A stretch of DNA of 64,000 nucleotides from NCBI RefSeq assembly GCF_014641615.1, contig NZ_BMIB01000004.1, forward strand, positions 806,001-870,000, given 5' to 3'. Every line of letters starts with the position of its first letter. Position 1 is the stretch's first letter. The position numbers were made by a program, and so were the translations under genes. This DNA is from Filimonas zeae (GTDB taxonomy: Bacteria > Bacteroidota > Bacteroidia > Chitinophagales > Chitinophagaceae). The notes under the pieces are model-generated. The model made no database searches. It was not told the DNA's origin and worked only from the letters and a program-made list of their open reading frames with translations. Positions 25,193 to 34,475 of the stretch are shown here, in pieces.

Positions 25193-26329
25193 TCAGGCAG
25201 TTGGTTGAGCGCTTTTTTTATACGCCGCCGGCGTTACCCCGGTTATCTGTTTAAAAATACGCTGAAAGGTGGCCTGCGAACTGAAACCACAGGAGGCTGC
25301 TAACCCGGCGAGGGTAAGCTCTGTTGCCTCTGGTTGCAACACCCGCTTTTTAAATTCCTCTACACGGTACTCGTTAATAAACTGGCTGAACCCACTGTTG
25401 AGGTACTGGTTCAATGTAGCAGAAATCAGTTTAGCAGGCAAACCGGTTGCCGCAGCCAGCGCAGCCAGATCCAGCTCAGGGTTTAAAAACAGCCGGTCTT
25501 TTTCCATACAATGCTGTAAGGTTTGGGCAGTTTGCGCCAGCAATTCCGGTACATAGGCCGGCTCTGTACCTTTTTCTTTTACCTGAGTGGTAGTAATCAG
25601 TATCTGTTTGTACCCGGTTATACCTATCCAGTAAATAAGCGTGGCCATAGGCAGGTATACCGGAAACCAATCCAGTTTCTGACGCAGCGGTAAGTTGGTG
25701 GCAGGAATAAGATAAGGTATCAGGTATATCAGCCAGATGACTACGAATATCTGTAAGGCTATAATGAAGCGGGATACCCAATGTGTAGTTGGGGCAGCAG
25801 ACTTTCCCGCCTGACAGCTACGAAGATATTTGCCCGATAAGTACACATAATACGCCAGTGATAACCAGCGGGGTAAATCAGCATAGCGGTTATAGATGTC
25901 CGTAAAATGAACCAGTGCATCCCGGTCAGAAAATACAGTACCACGCAGCAGACCCGCAATAAAAAGCAGTTCCACCAGTTTAGGAAATACATCTATCAGT
26001 ACCGGTACAAAATGTAGCCTGTCTTTTTTACTGATAATATAAGCGGGCTCTGTTACAGCCCGCACGTACAGGTAAATGAGCGGCCCCATAGCCATTACCA
26101 GTACCCAGGGAATAAGCGCATGAATAAGATCAGACACCAAAGCATTCCTGAAAAACTGTGCATAGTGTCCAAACAAATGAACACCCGGCAGGGCTATCAC
26201 CCACACTATTATTGCCAGCAACCGGTTGGCAGTACGGTGCGGTTTTGCCGTATACAGCAAACTGCCGGTAATAGCGCCCTGTATGCTACCGGCCAGAATT
26301 AATACGTATAGAAAAGTATTCAGGTTCAA
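25193..26329 (-). CDS. Membrane-anchored AraC-type transcriptional regulator
   Basis: A 378-residue protein. The first 250 residues contain about seven hydrophobic segments (YVLILAGSIQGAITGSLLY, LLAIIVWVIALPG, WVLVMAMGPLIYLYV and others); the last 100 are an AraC helix-turn-helix pair (LAALAAATGLPAKLISATLN; TLAGLAASCGFSSQATFQRI) ending GVTPAAYKKS. This membrane-sensor layout is common in Bacteroidetes. The start is a TTG at 26327-26329: no in-frame ATG is available, and the ATG seen slightly upstream is in another frame and hits a stop. It lies 25 bases after the icmF stop, so it may be cotranscribed with icmF. Confidence 0.85.
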   Translation of the reverse strand: MNLNTFLYVLILAGSIQGAITGSLLYTAKPHRTANRLLAIIVWVIALPGVHLFGHYAQFFRNALVSDLIHALIPWVLVMAMGPLIYLYVRAVTEPAYIISKKDRLHFVPVLIDVFPKLVELLFIAGLLRGTVFSDRDALVHFTDIYNRYADLPRWLSLAYYVYLSGKYLRSCQAGKSAAPTTHWVSRFIIALQIFVVIWLIYLIPYLIPATNLPLRQKLDWFPVYLPMATLIYWIGITGYKQILITTTQVKEKGTEPAYVPELLAQTAQTLQHCMEKDRLFLNPELDLAALAAATGLPAKLISATLNQYLNSGFSQFINEYRVEEFKKRVLQPEATELTLAGLAASCGFSSQATFQRIFKQITGVTPAAYKKSAQPTA

Positions 26330-26354
26330 TGGGCAATGTTCATTTGCCCCTAAG

Positions 26355-29300
26355 TTACATATTACGTCTGTACTGCCCTCCTACTTCATATAATGCGTTT
26401 GTTATCTCACCCAGGCTGCAATACTTCACCGTTTCCATCAGTTCGTTAAACAGGTTACCGTTTTGTATGGCTATCTGCTGTAAACGTTCCAGTGCCTGTG
26501 CGGAAGTGCTGTTATTCCGTTCGCGGAAAGCAGCCAGATGCTGTATCTGCTGCTCCTTCTCTTCCGGTGTACTGCGTATTACTTCTGAAGGAATGACGGT
26601 AGGGCTGCCTTTTTTATTAAGAAAGGTATTCACCCCGATTACCGGCAGCTCACCGCTGTGTTTCTGGCTTTCGTATTCCAGGCTCTCTTCCTGTATCTTG
26701 TTACGCTGATACATACGCTCCATCGCACCCAGTACGCCGCCGCGTTCTGTAAGCCGGTCAAACTCAGCCAGTACCGCTTCTTCCACCAGATTGGTCAGCT
26801 CTTCTATTACAAAAGAGCCTTGTATAAAATTCTCGGTACGGGTGCTGCCCAGTTCGCGGTTAATAATCAGTTGTATAGCCATGGCGCGGCGCACACTTTC
26901 TTCGGTAGGCGTGGTAATAGCCTCGTCGTAAGCGTTTGTGTGCAGGCTGTTACAGTTATCGTAAATGGCGTACAGTGCCTGTAAGGTGGTACGTATATCG
27001 TTAAAGTCTATCTCCTGTGCATGCAGGCTGCGGCCACTGGTTTGTATATGATACTTCAGCTTTTGCGAGCGTTCATTGGCGTTGTACTTTTCTTTCATGG
27101 CCTTGGCCCAGATGCGTCTGGCCACACGACCAATTACGCAGTACTCTGCATCCATACCATTGCTGAAAAAGAAGCTGAGGTTGGGTGCAAAGTCATCTAT
27201 GTTCATACCCCTGTTAAGGTAATACTCCACATAAGTAAAACCATTAGCCAGCGTAAAGGCCAGTTGGGTAATGGGGTTGGCTCCGGCTTCTGCAATATGA
27301 TAGCCACTTACCGATACGCTGTAAAAGTTGCGTACCTTCTGCTGTATAAAATACTCCTGCACATCCCCCATCAGCTTCAGCGCAAACTCCGTACTGAAAA
27401 TGCAGGTGTTCTGTGCCTGATCTTCTTTCAATATATCTGCCTGCACCGTACCGCGTACCTGTTCCAGTGCTTCTGCTTTCAGGCGGGCATACACTTCTGC
27501 CGGCAACACCTCATCGCCAGACAACCCCAGTAAACGCAGGCCCAGACCGGTATTTCCCTCGGGCAATGCTCCCTCATAGGCAGGTTGACGATCTGTACCA
27601 TACTTTTGGGATTTTACTTTTTCTGCATGGCCCCACAGGTCGTTAGTAGTAATGTATTTTTCACAAACCTGATCTATAGCCGCATTCATAAAAAACGCCA
27701 GCAGTATGGGGGCAGGACCATTGATAGTCATGCTCACAGAGGTTTTAGGATCACAGAGATCAAAGCCACTGTACAACTTTTTGGCATCATCTACCGTAGC
27801 AATATTTACACCGCTGTTGCCTATTTTACCGTAAATATCCGGGCGGGGGGCAGGGTCTTCTCCGTATAAGGTAACACTGTCAAAAGCAGTAGATAACCGT
27901 TTGGCAGGTTGCCCATGCGATACATAGTGGAAGCGGCGGTTGGTACGCTCCGGTGTGCCTTCGCCGGCAAACATGCGCGTAGGATCTTCACCCGTTCTTT
28001 TCAGTTCAAACGTACCGGCGGTATAAGGAAATTCACCCGGCACGTTTTCCTGTAACTGCCATTGCAGAATATCCCCCCAGTCGCGGTACTTTGGCAGTAC
28101 CAGTTTAGGCAGCCGTGTACCACTTAAGGTAGTACTGGTTAATGGCTGGCGTATTACCTTATCCCTTACCTGATATTCAAAATAATCACTGTTGTATTTC
28201 TGAACCAGTTGCTCCCAGTTGCGTATCAGTTCCAGGCTGCGGGGTTGCAAACGGCTTTCCGTCTGCTGTATCAGCGCTTCGGTTTCACGCGCCGCCATAC
28301 CTACGGCGGGCATCATATCCAGACTGCCTTTCAGTTGATATAAACGCGAAGCCAGTGCTCCTTCTTCTTTTGCACGTCTGTCGTAGCTGCGGCAGGTGTC
28401 AGCCACCTCACTTAAATAACGCACACGGCGTGGAGGTATTACAGTTTCTATGGAATCTGTATTGCCTGTAGATGCAGCAGTAACATAGGCCCCCAGATTT
28501 ACATGCAGCTTATCCTGCACCTGATGCAGTAATAACTGAAACAACTGGTTCACCCCTTCATCGTTAAACTGGTTGGCAATAGTACCCAATACAGGAAGTT
28601 CGTCTTCCTTCGCTGTCCACAGACCATGATTGCGCTTAAACTGCCGGCGCACATCAGACAACGCATCCCGCGCACCTGCTTTGTCAAACTTGTTAATGGC
28701 AATTACATCTGCATAGTCCAGCATGTTTATCTTCTCCAGCTGAGAGGGCGCTCCGTACTCCGGCGTCATTACATACAGGCTGATATCGCAAAAGTCCAGT
28801 ATAGAAGCATCGCTCTGGCCCGTACCCGCACTTTCCAGAATAATAAAGTGAAAGCCTGCCTGTTTGCAAACATCAATGGCCTGCTGCACATAGGCGCTCA
28901 GGGCCTTATCTGTATCCCGGGTAGCGAGTGAACGCATATAGCAACGTTCGGAGCCGATACTGTTCATACGGATACGGTCGCCCAGCAAGGCACCTCCCGA
29001 TTTCTTTTTAGAGGGGTCTACCGATATCACTGCAATGGTTTTATCCAAAAACGCATGCAGAAAGCGGCGTACAATTTCATCCGTTACGGTAGACTTACCA
29101 GCCCCGCCTGTACCGGTAATGCCCAGCACGGGTATACGGCCTGTAACAGGCTCTGCCGGTTGCAGCTGAAAAGGTATTTCCGGTAACGCATTCTCTGCAA
29201 TAGTAATAGACCGGGCTATTTTACGTATATCCCGCTTCTGCCCCAGCGGTAGTTTGCCATTCCACGAAAGGCCGGATTGCCAGAAAGCAGTCTGCAGCAG

Positions 29301-29744
29301 ATCCGCTGCTTCCGTAGCTGCCACACTGCATTGGGTTATTACATCTTCAATCATACCCTCCAGGCCCATGGAGCGGCCATCGTCGGGGCTGTAAATACGT
29401 GTGATGCCGTATTCGTGCAATTCCTTTATCTCATCGGGCAGAATAGTGCCACCGCCGCCACCAAATATTTTAATATGATCGCAGCCGTTCTGCCGCAGCA
29501 GGTCTTTCATGTATTTAAAAAACTCTACATGCCCCCCCTGGTAGCTGGTAATGGCTATACCCTGTACATCTTCTTCTATAGCAGCCTTCACTATTTCATG
29601 CACACTGCGGTTATGGCCCAGGTGTATAATTTCAGCGCCTTTACTCTGCATAATGCGCCGCATAATGTTAATAGCAGCGTCGTGACCATCAAAAAGACTG
29701 GCGGCAGTAACAATTCTAACCTTATTCAACACGGGAAGCGACAT
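26355..29744 (-). CDS. icmF: Fused isobutyryl-CoA mutase IcmF (B12-domain, G-protein chaperone and mutase)
   Basis: An 1129-residue adenosylcobalamin enzyme that interconverts isobutyryl-CoA and n-butyryl-CoA. Domains in order: B12-binding domain (SLFDGHDAAINIMRR, a DxHxx(G/A) motif, residues 15-130); MeaB-like GTPase (GITGTGGAGKSTVTDE Walker A, about 205-420); and a mutase TIM barrel. The barrel contains the IcmF-type STAFDSVTLYGEDPAPRPD, where Mcm has a Tyr instead of the Phe in AFDS, plus KEDQAQNTCIFSTEF. I start at 29744, where MSLPVLNKVRIVTA begins the B12 fold; a longer in-frame extension to 29840 has no domain. It feeds branched-chain acyl-CoA metabolism. Confidence 0.95.
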   Translation of the reverse strand: MSLPVLNKVRIVTAASLFDGHDAAINIMRRIMQSKGAEIIHLGHNRSVHEIVKAAIEEDVQGIAITSYQGGHVEFFKYMKDLLRQNGCDHIKIFGGGGGTILPDEIKELHEYGITRIYSPDDGRSMGLEGMIEDVITQCSVAATEAADLLQTAFWQSGLSWNGKLPLGQKRDIRKIARSITIAENALPEIPFQLQPAEPVTGRIPVLGITGTGGAGKSTVTDEIVRRFLHAFLDKTIAVISVDPSKKKSGGALLGDRIRMNSIGSERCYMRSLATRDTDKALSAYVQQAIDVCKQAGFHFIILESAGTGQSDASILDFCDISLYVMTPEYGAPSQLEKINMLDYADVIAINKFDKAGARDALSDVRRQFKRNHGLWTAKEDELPVLGTIANQFNDEGVNQLFQLLLHQVQDKLHVNLGAYVTAASTGNTDSIETVIPPRRVRYLSEVADTCRSYDRRAKEEGALASRLYQLKGSLDMMPAVGMAARETEALIQQTESRLQPRSLELIRNWEQLVQKYNSDYFEYQVRDKVIRQPLTSTTLSGTRLPKLVLPKYRDWGDILQWQLQENVPGEFPYTAGTFELKRTGEDPTRMFAGEGTPERTNRRFHYVSHGQPAKRLSTAFDSVTLYGEDPAPRPDIYGKIGNSGVNIATVDDAKKLYSGFDLCDPKTSVSMTINGPAPILLAFFMNAAIDQVCEKYITTNDLWGHAEKVKSQKYGTDRQPAYEGALPEGNTGLGLRLLGLSGDEVLPAEVYARLKAEALEQVRGTVQADILKEDQAQNTCIFSTEFALKLMGDVQEYFIQQKVRNFYSVSVSGYHIAEAGANPITQLAFTLANGFTYVEYYLNRGMNIDDFAPNLSFFFSNGMDAEYCVIGRVARRIWAKAMKEKYNANERSQKLKYHIQTSGRSLHAQEIDFNDIRTTLQALYAIYDNCNSLHTNAYDEAITTPTEESVRRAMAIQLIINRELGSTRTENFIQGSFVIEELTNLVEEAVLAEFDRLTERGGVLGAMERMYQRNKIQEESLEYESQKHSGELPVIGVNTFLNKKGSPTVIPSEVIRSTPEEKEQQIQHLAAFRERNNSTSAQALERLQQIAIQNGNLFNELMETVKYCSLGEITNALYEVGGQYRRNM

Positions 29745-29776
29745 AGGCAAATTCTTTAAACTAACAATCGTTAGGG

Positions 29777-29784
29777 CAAATATA
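29777..29784 (-). promoter_or_regulatory. -7 promoter element TATATTTG for icmF
   Basis: A perfect TAnnTTTG element on the minus strand, about 33 bases before the icmF ATG, in the 78-base divergent gap with galM. No clear -33 TTG. Confidence 0.5.
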
Positions 29785-29822
29785 TGTTTTATGCCGTGTA
29801 TCTTAGCGGCTAAATCTTTTCC

Positions 29823-30770
29823 ATGGCTTTTGACATACACGTGTCCGGCAACGGCGCCGACCAGGCAATTGTGTTACAGGACACCACATCAGGCACTTAT
29901 GCAGAAGTATACTGCGTAGGCGCATTGTTAAACAAATTCGCCCTACCCTTTCAAGGCAACCCTTTTAATGTTGTAGAAGGTTTTTCTTCACCTGCCGAAG
30001 CACTGGCAGACATTACCAACGGCTTTAAAAGCGCTAAACTGAGTCCATTTACCTGCCGCATGAATAAAGGTGAATACACCTTTCAGGAGCAGTCATATAA
30101 AATAGAGAAGTTTTACCTGCCGCCGCACGCCATACATGGCATTATTTACGATGCAGTGTATACCGTTACAGATACCCGGGCGAATGATAATGAAGCTTCA
30201 GTTACCCTGCAATACCAATACACCGGTACAGATAAAGGCTTTCCTTTTCCGTACCAGGTAACCGTAAAATGGCAGTTACAGGCTGGCAATAAACTTACCG
30301 TAGCCACTACCCTGCAACACCAGAACGAGCAGGCTATTCCCCTGGCCGATGGCTGGCACCCCTACTTTACACTGGATGTACCGGTAGATGCCTGTAGCTT
30401 ATACTTTACCAGCGATACCCAGCTGGAGTTTGATGAAACACTGATACCCACCGGCAAACGCCTGGCAGACAACCGTTTTGCCAATATACCCGCATCGCTG
30501 GATGGCGTATTTCTGGACAACTGTTTTGAAATAGATAAACACACAGCCAAACCGGTATGTGTTTACAGCAGTAAAAACCTGAAGCTGACTATTGCACCGG
30601 ATGCTTCTTACCCTTATTTCCAGATTTATACGCCGCCGCACCGCCAGAGCATTGCTATAGAAAACCTGAGCGCGCCGCCGGATGCTTTCAACAATAAGAT
30701 AGCCCTGCATTACGCAGAAAAAAACACGCCTTACCAATATACCACCACTTATATTATTGAAACCGTTTAA
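29823..30770 (+). CDS. galM: Aldose 1-epimerase (mutarotase)
   Basis: A 315-residue cytoplasmic enzyme that interconverts alpha- and beta-anomers of galactose and glucose. The fold is the galactose mutarotase beta-sandwich: PLADGWHPYFTLD carries the conserved catalytic His, and DNCFEID with YPYFQIYTPP matches the C-terminal block. The galactokinase gene starts 4 bases after its stop, so the pair forms a galactose-utilisation operon. The start at 29823 is an ATG in a good context 37 bases from the divergent icmF promoter. Confidence 0.88.
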   Translation: MAFDIHVSGNGADQAIVLQDTTSGTYAEVYCVGALLNKFALPFQGNPFNVVEGFSSPAEALADITNGFKSAKLSPFTCRMNKGEYTFQEQSYKIEKFYLPPHAIHGIIYDAVYTVTDTRANDNEASVTLQYQYTGTDKGFPFPYQVTVKWQLQAGNKLTVATTLQHQNEQAIPLADGWHPYFTLDVPVDACSLYFTSDTQLEFDETLIPTGKRLADNRFANIPASLDGVFLDNCFEIDKHTAKPVCVYSSKNLKLTIAPDASYPYFQIYTPPHRQSIAIENLSAPPDAFNNKIALHYAEKNTPYQYTTTYIIETV

Positions 30771-30774
30771 TTCC

Positions 30775-31929
30775 ATGAACAACCAGGTACAGCAAGCAAA
30801 AGAACTTTTTGAACAGAAGTTTGGTACTACGCCTAAGGTGTTTTTTTCACCCGGCCGTATCAACCTCATTGGCGAGCACGTAGATTATAACAATGGCTTT
30901 GTAATGCCTGCCGCAATTGACAAAGGCGTGGTGTTTGCCATTGCCCCCAATAATACTACCCGTTTACGTGTACACAGTATAGACATGAAGGAAGACCTGG
31001 AACTGGAACTGGATCAGGTAGCTCCTAAAGAAGGCTGGGCTAACTACATTTTAGGTGTGGTAGATCAGTTTCAGAAGCGCGGCCTGCCTATTAAAGGCTT
31101 TGACGTAGCTTTTGGCGGTAACCTGCCCGCAGGTGCCGGTTTATCTTCTTCTGCTGCGGTAGAGTGCGGACTGGCTTCCGGTTTAAATACCATTTTCAAT
31201 GCCGGCCTCAGCCGTGTGGATATAGCACTGCTTTCTCAGAAGGCAGAACATACCTTCCCCGGTGTTAAATGCGGTATCATGGATCAGTTTGCCAACATGA
31301 TGGGTGAAAAAGACCATGTGTTACTGCTGGATTGCGATACCATGGAGTACAAAGCGTTACCACTGCAATTGCAGGGCCACGTTATTATGCTCATCAACAC
31401 CAAAGTGCACCATTCCCTGGCCAGCGGTGAATACAACGTTCGCCGTCAGCAATGCGAAACCGGCCTGGCAATACTGAAAGAAATTTATCCTGGCACCACT
31501 ACCTTCCGCGATCTTACACCAGAGCAGGTACAGCAGGCAGAAGGCAAGCTGGATAAAGACGTATACCGTCGTTGTCTGTTTGTAACACAGGAAATACAGC
31601 GCACACAAAAAGCAGCTGTTTTACTGCAGGATCATAAACTGAAGGAGTTTGGTCAGCTGATGTTTGCCACCCACGAAGGTTTAAGCAAACTGTATGATGT
31701 AAGCTGCCCTGAACTGGACTTTCTGGTAGAGCAGGCTAAAGAACATCCGGCTATTGTTGGTTCGCGTTTAATGGGCGGCGGCTTTGGCGGCTGTACTATT
31801 AACATTGTGGAAGAAGCACAGGCCAGCGGTATTGCAGCTAAAATAAGCGAAGCTTACAAAGCGAAGTTTAATGTAGACGCAGAAGTATACATTATGCAAA
31901 CCGGTAACGGTACTTACGAGATAGCGTAA
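30775..31929 (+). CDS. galK: Galactokinase
   Basis: A 384-residue GHMP kinase that phosphorylates galactose at C1 (Leloir pathway). The galactokinase signature GRINLIGEHVDYNNGFVMP is at the N-terminus, the ATP loop is LPAGAGLSSSAAVE and the C-terminal motif is RLMGGGFGGCTINIV. The ATG at 30775 is preferred over a TTG at 30757 that would overlap galM. It ends before a strong bidirectional terminator. No galT or galE is nearby. Confidence 0.97.
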   Translation: MNNQVQQAKELFEQKFGTTPKVFFSPGRINLIGEHVDYNNGFVMPAAIDKGVVFAIAPNNTTRLRVHSIDMKEDLELELDQVAPKEGWANYILGVVDQFQKRGLPIKGFDVAFGGNLPAGAGLSSSAAVECGLASGLNTIFNAGLSRVDIALLSQKAEHTFPGVKCGIMDQFANMMGEKDHVLLLDCDTMEYKALPLQLQGHVIMLINTKVHHSLASGEYNVRRQQCETGLAILKEIYPGTTTFRDLTPEQVQQAEGKLDKDVYRRCLFVTQEIQRTQKAAVLLQDHKLKEFGQLMFATHEGLSKLYDVSCPELDFLVEQAKEHPAIVGSRLMGGGFGGCTINIVEEAQASGIAAKISEAYKAKFNVDAEVYIMQTGNGTYEIA

Positions 31930-31948
31930 CCTTACTTTCCAATAACAT

Positions 31949-31987
31949 AAATAAAGCCTGGCCCCGGTAAGGAGTCAGGCTTTATTT
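31949..31987. terminator. Bidirectional terminator between galK and ridA
   Basis: A perfect 12-bp stem AAATAAAGCCTG / CAGGCTTTATTT with a 15-base loop; A-rich on one side, T-rich on the other, so it can end both convergent transcripts. Confidence 0.85.
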
Positions 31988-32003
31988 ATTACAGACATTA
32001 CAA

Positions 32004-32390
32004 TTACAGGCTTACAGTAGCCGTAACACCAATTTCTACATTCACGTTCTTAGGTAATGTTTTCACCGCCACGGTAGCACGTGCAGGATAATCGCCGGTA
32101 AAGTAACTGCCATACACCTGGTTTACCTGTGGAAAATAACTCATGTCGCTCAGGAAAATATCCGTCTTCACCACGTGCTCAAACGTAACCTTTGCTTCGG
32201 TTAAAACCGCTTCCAGGTTCTTCATTACACGGTGTGTTTCTTCTTCAATAGTACCCGAAATCACTTCATTGGTTTCCGGATCAATGGCCACCTGGCCGCT
32301 TACGAATAAAATATCGCCCGCTTTTACTGCCTGGCTGTAAGGCCCTATGGGTGCAGGCGCCTTGGTGGTATGAATAATCTGTTTGGGCAT
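32004..32390 (-). CDS. ridA: RidA-family reactive-intermediate deaminase
   Basis: A 128-residue enzyme of the YjgF/YER057c/UK114 family that hydrolyses reactive enamine/imine intermediates released by PLP enzymes. The substrate-anchoring arginine is at R104 in GDYPARATVAVKTLP, and PYSQAVKAG, FVSGQVAIDP and the C-terminal NVEIGVTATV match the RidA subfamily. Length is standard; it works as a trimer. Transcribed alone, convergent with galK. Confidence 0.95.
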   Translation of the reverse strand: MPKQIIHTTKAPAPIGPYSQAVKAGDILFVSGQVAIDPETNEVISGTIEEETHRVMKNLEAVLTEAKVTFEHVVKTDIFLSDMSYFPQVNQVYGSYFTGDYPARATVAVKTLPKNVNVEIGVTATVSL

Positions 32391-32463
32391 AGAATATTTT
32401 TATACAGCAATATGCTTCATTCCGGCCAACCAGCCAAACAAAGCTCATAGCAGTAATTACCCC

Positions 32464-32471
32464 TATTTTTG
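32464..32471 (+). promoter_or_regulatory. -7 promoter element TATTTTTG
   Basis: A perfect TAnnTTTG element 17 bases before the ATG at 32489. Confidence 0.45.
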
Positions 32472-32488
32472 TTGAAATTGTTTGCTAT

Positions 32489-33112
32489 ATGACTATTGCC
32501 GTTCACCTGAGTGAGAAGCAGCAGCAGGAATGGATGCGGAAACAAACCGTACCAGTGGCCCGTATTATCTGGTTAAACGGCCTTACCGATCCGGGTATGC
32601 AGGAAGCAGATGTATTGATTGATCTGCAGTTTACCCCTGCTACCGATTATACGCAATATTCCCTGCCCGCCATTGTACTGGTAAATGCAGTTGCCCAAAC
32701 CTGCAGCCAGCTGCCTGCCGGTTTTATACGCATAAACGCCTGGCCCGGCTTTTTAGAGCGCCCTGTTACCGAACTGGCTGCTGCCACCCCGGAAAGCCGA
32801 ACCAATGGCGCCATGGCAATGCAGGTGCTGGGATGGAGATACAGCTTTGCGCCTGACGTACCTGGCTTTATTACCGCTACCGTTATTGCCATGATTATCA
32901 ATGAAGCATGGTTTGCCCTGGAAGAAGGAGTAAGCACGCAGGCCGCCATTAACACAGCCATGAAGCTGGGCACCAACTACCCCTACGGGCCATTTGAATG
33001 GTGCAACAGCATTGGTGCGGCGGAGGTTTTGACACTGTTACGGGTATTATCTGCCACTGACAGCAGGTATAAACCCGCTAATTTATTGGTAAAAAACGCA
33101 GAACAAGCCTGA
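32489..33112 (+). CDS. 3-hydroxyacyl-CoA dehydrogenase C-terminal-domain protein lacking the NAD domain
   Basis: A 207-residue protein. The C-terminal half (PGFITATVIAMIINEAWFAL, then EGVSTQAAINTAMKLGTNYP and PYGPFEW) is the 3HCDH helical substrate-binding/dimerisation domain. The N-terminal 90 residues are not the usual NAD-binding Rossmann domain: no GxGxxG is present, and VARIIWLNGLTDPGMQEAD replaces it, ending in FIRINAWPGFLERP. Such truncated proteins are widespread in Bacteroidetes and usually annotated as 3HCDH-family. Catalytic function as a dehydrogenase is doubtful without the cofactor site. Confidence 0.75.
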   Translation: MTIAVHLSEKQQQEWMRKQTVPVARIIWLNGLTDPGMQEADVLIDLQFTPATDYTQYSLPAIVLVNAVAQTCSQLPAGFIRINAWPGFLERPVTELAAATPESRTNGAMAMQVLGWRYSFAPDVPGFITATVIAMIINEAWFALEEGVSTQAAINTAMKLGTNYPYGPFEWCNSIGAAEVLTLLRVLSATDSRYKPANLLVKNAEQA

Positions 33113-33190
33113 AAACGGCCTTATATCCACGAAATAACCTAAAGGAATGAAATGAACAGGATTGTACATATATACACATATTACTACCCT

Positions 33191-33198
33191 TATATTTG
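33191..33198 (+). promoter_or_regulatory. -7 promoter element TATATTTG for tsaB
   Basis: A perfect TAnnTTTG element. Predicted start near 33203-33205 leaves a leader of about 12-22 nt. Confidence 0.5.
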
Positions 33199-33216
33199 CA
33201 ATCTGCTAAAGGATAC

Positions 33217-33918
33217 ATGAGAACTATGGGGCTTATTTTGAAAATTGACACTGCAACAGAAATTGCCTGTGTATGCCTTTCCCGGAACGGCATACTCCTG
33301 GATCAACTGGCCAATACAGAACAGAAAAGCCATGCTTCTTTTGTTCAGCCGGCTATTGCACAATTAATGCAACAGACCGGCTATCAGTTGGAACAGCTGG
33401 ATGCAATAGCCGTAACTGCCGGACCAGGTAGTTATACCGGCCTGCGTGTAGGCTTATCCTCTGCCAAAGGGTTGTGCTTTGCTTTGCAGAAACCACTGAT
33501 AATGCTGAACACACTGGAAGTAATGGCAGCTGCGCAGGTTACCGTTACACCACCGGAAAACAACGTACTGCTTTGCCCTATGATAGATGCACGCCGTATG
33601 GAAGTTTTTACAGCATTGTATAACAAGGATTTGCATGAATTAATGCCACCTATGGCGCTGATTCTTGACGAACATAGCTTTGCAGATACACTTGCAGCTA
33701 ATACAATGGTATTCTTTGGAAGCGGCAGTAGCAAATGGCAGCAGTTGATACAGCACCCGAATGCTCAGTTTTCAACAGTACAACATCAGGCAGAAGGCAT
33801 GACGGCCCTGGCATGGAAAGCCTTTCAGGATAAGCGCTTTGCAAACCTGGCTTATAGCGAACCGTTATACGTAAAAGAGTTTTTTACGCCTGTAAAGCCA
33901 ACCTTAAAAGGAGTTTAA
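33217..33918 (+). CDS. tsaB: tRNA N6-threonylcarbamoyladenosine biosynthesis protein TsaB
   Basis: A 233-residue ASKHA-fold partner of TsaD in t6A37 tRNA modification. Seen: GLILKIDTATEIACVCL, KSHASFVQPAIAQLM and the family-specific VTAGPGSYTGLRVGLSSAKG. A second ATG at 33226 (MGLILKID) is about as likely; I chose 33217 because it has AAAGGA closely upstream. The 97-base leader to the ArsR gene is short, so these may share a transcript. TsaB is a pseudo-enzyme; TsaD is encoded elsewhere. Confidence 0.93.
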   Translation: MRTMGLILKIDTATEIACVCLSRNGILLDQLANTEQKSHASFVQPAIAQLMQQTGYQLEQLDAIAVTAGPGSYTGLRVGLSSAKGLCFALQKPLIMLNTLEVMAAAQVTVTPPENNVLLCPMIDARRMEVFTALYNKDLHELMPPMALILDEHSFADTLAANTMVFFGSGSSKWQQLIQHPNAQFSTVQHQAEGMTALAWKAFQDKRFANLAYSEPLYVKEFFTPVKPTLKGV

Positions 33919-33967
33919 AACTTTCTTTTAGCTAAATAAAAACAGTTACGTAACAATTTTATTATAA

Positions 33968-33975
33968 TATCTTTA
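33968..33975 (+). promoter_or_regulatory. -7-like element TATCTTTA before the ArsR gene
   Basis: One mismatch to TAnnTTTG, 42 bases before the ATG at 34017. Confidence 0.35.
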
Positions 33976-34016
33976 CAAAGAGAACTTTTATTTCATCAAA
34001 CCCATTCGCATACCCA

Positions 34017-34346
34017 ATGAGTACCCTGCAACACAGTGTTAGCGAACAAAAGGGAGGAGTAAAAATTGATTACATCCACCTGAAAAAAGCTGCTCTTATA
34101 TTAAGAGCGCTGAATCACAAACTGCGCCAGCAAATGGTGAAGCTGCTGGATGAGCATAAGAAGATGACCGTTACGGAGATTTATGTAAAGCTCCGTCTGG
34201 AACAATCTGTTGCTTCACAGCACCTTGCTATTTTGAGAAGAGCTGGTATAGTAGCCACTCAACGAGATGGCAAATTCATTTACTACGGAGTAAACTACAA
34301 CAGAATCCAGGAAGTAAGTGAGTTTGTAGAACAGCTTGTCGGCTAA
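34017..34346 (+). CDS. ArsR-family helix-turn-helix regulator without cysteines
   Basis: A 109-residue winged-helix repressor: LRALNHKLRQQMVKLLDEH, the recognition helix LEQSVASQHLAILRRAGIV and the wing ATQRDGKFIYYGVN. ArsR members near persulfide dioxygenases (SqrR/BigR type) sense reactive sulfur through cysteine pairs, and metal sensors use CxC; this protein contains no cysteine at all. It is nevertheless followed by the MBL/rhodanese gene after 130 bases, with its own promoter element. It could sense another signal or be unrelated to sulfur control. Confidence 0.88.
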   Translation: MSTLQHSVSEQKGGVKIDYIHLKKAALILRALNHKLRQQMVKLLDEHKKMTVTEIYVKLRLEQSVASQHLAILRRAGIVATQRDGKFIYYGVNYNRIQEVSEFVEQLVG

Positions 34347-34453
34347 GCTTATTAAAAGTCCGATATCCTTCTTTTTTGCTTGCTTTCCCCACACCTCACC
34401 CCTTTCACCCACAACCAGGTATTATAACTGAATAGCACTGTACACGCAAGTTG

Positions 34454-34461
34454 TATCTTTG
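34454..34461 (+). promoter_or_regulatory. -7 promoter element TATCTTTG for the persulfide dioxygenase gene
   Basis: A perfect TAnnTTTG element 14 bases before the ATG at 34476, leaving a very short leader. Confidence 0.5.
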
Positions 34462-34475
34462 CGAAAAGATCAGTT

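Noticed and set aside
29745..29840. 32-codon extension of icmF
   Set aside because: No family similarity and it runs across the -7 element; MSLPVLNK starts the B12 domain directly.
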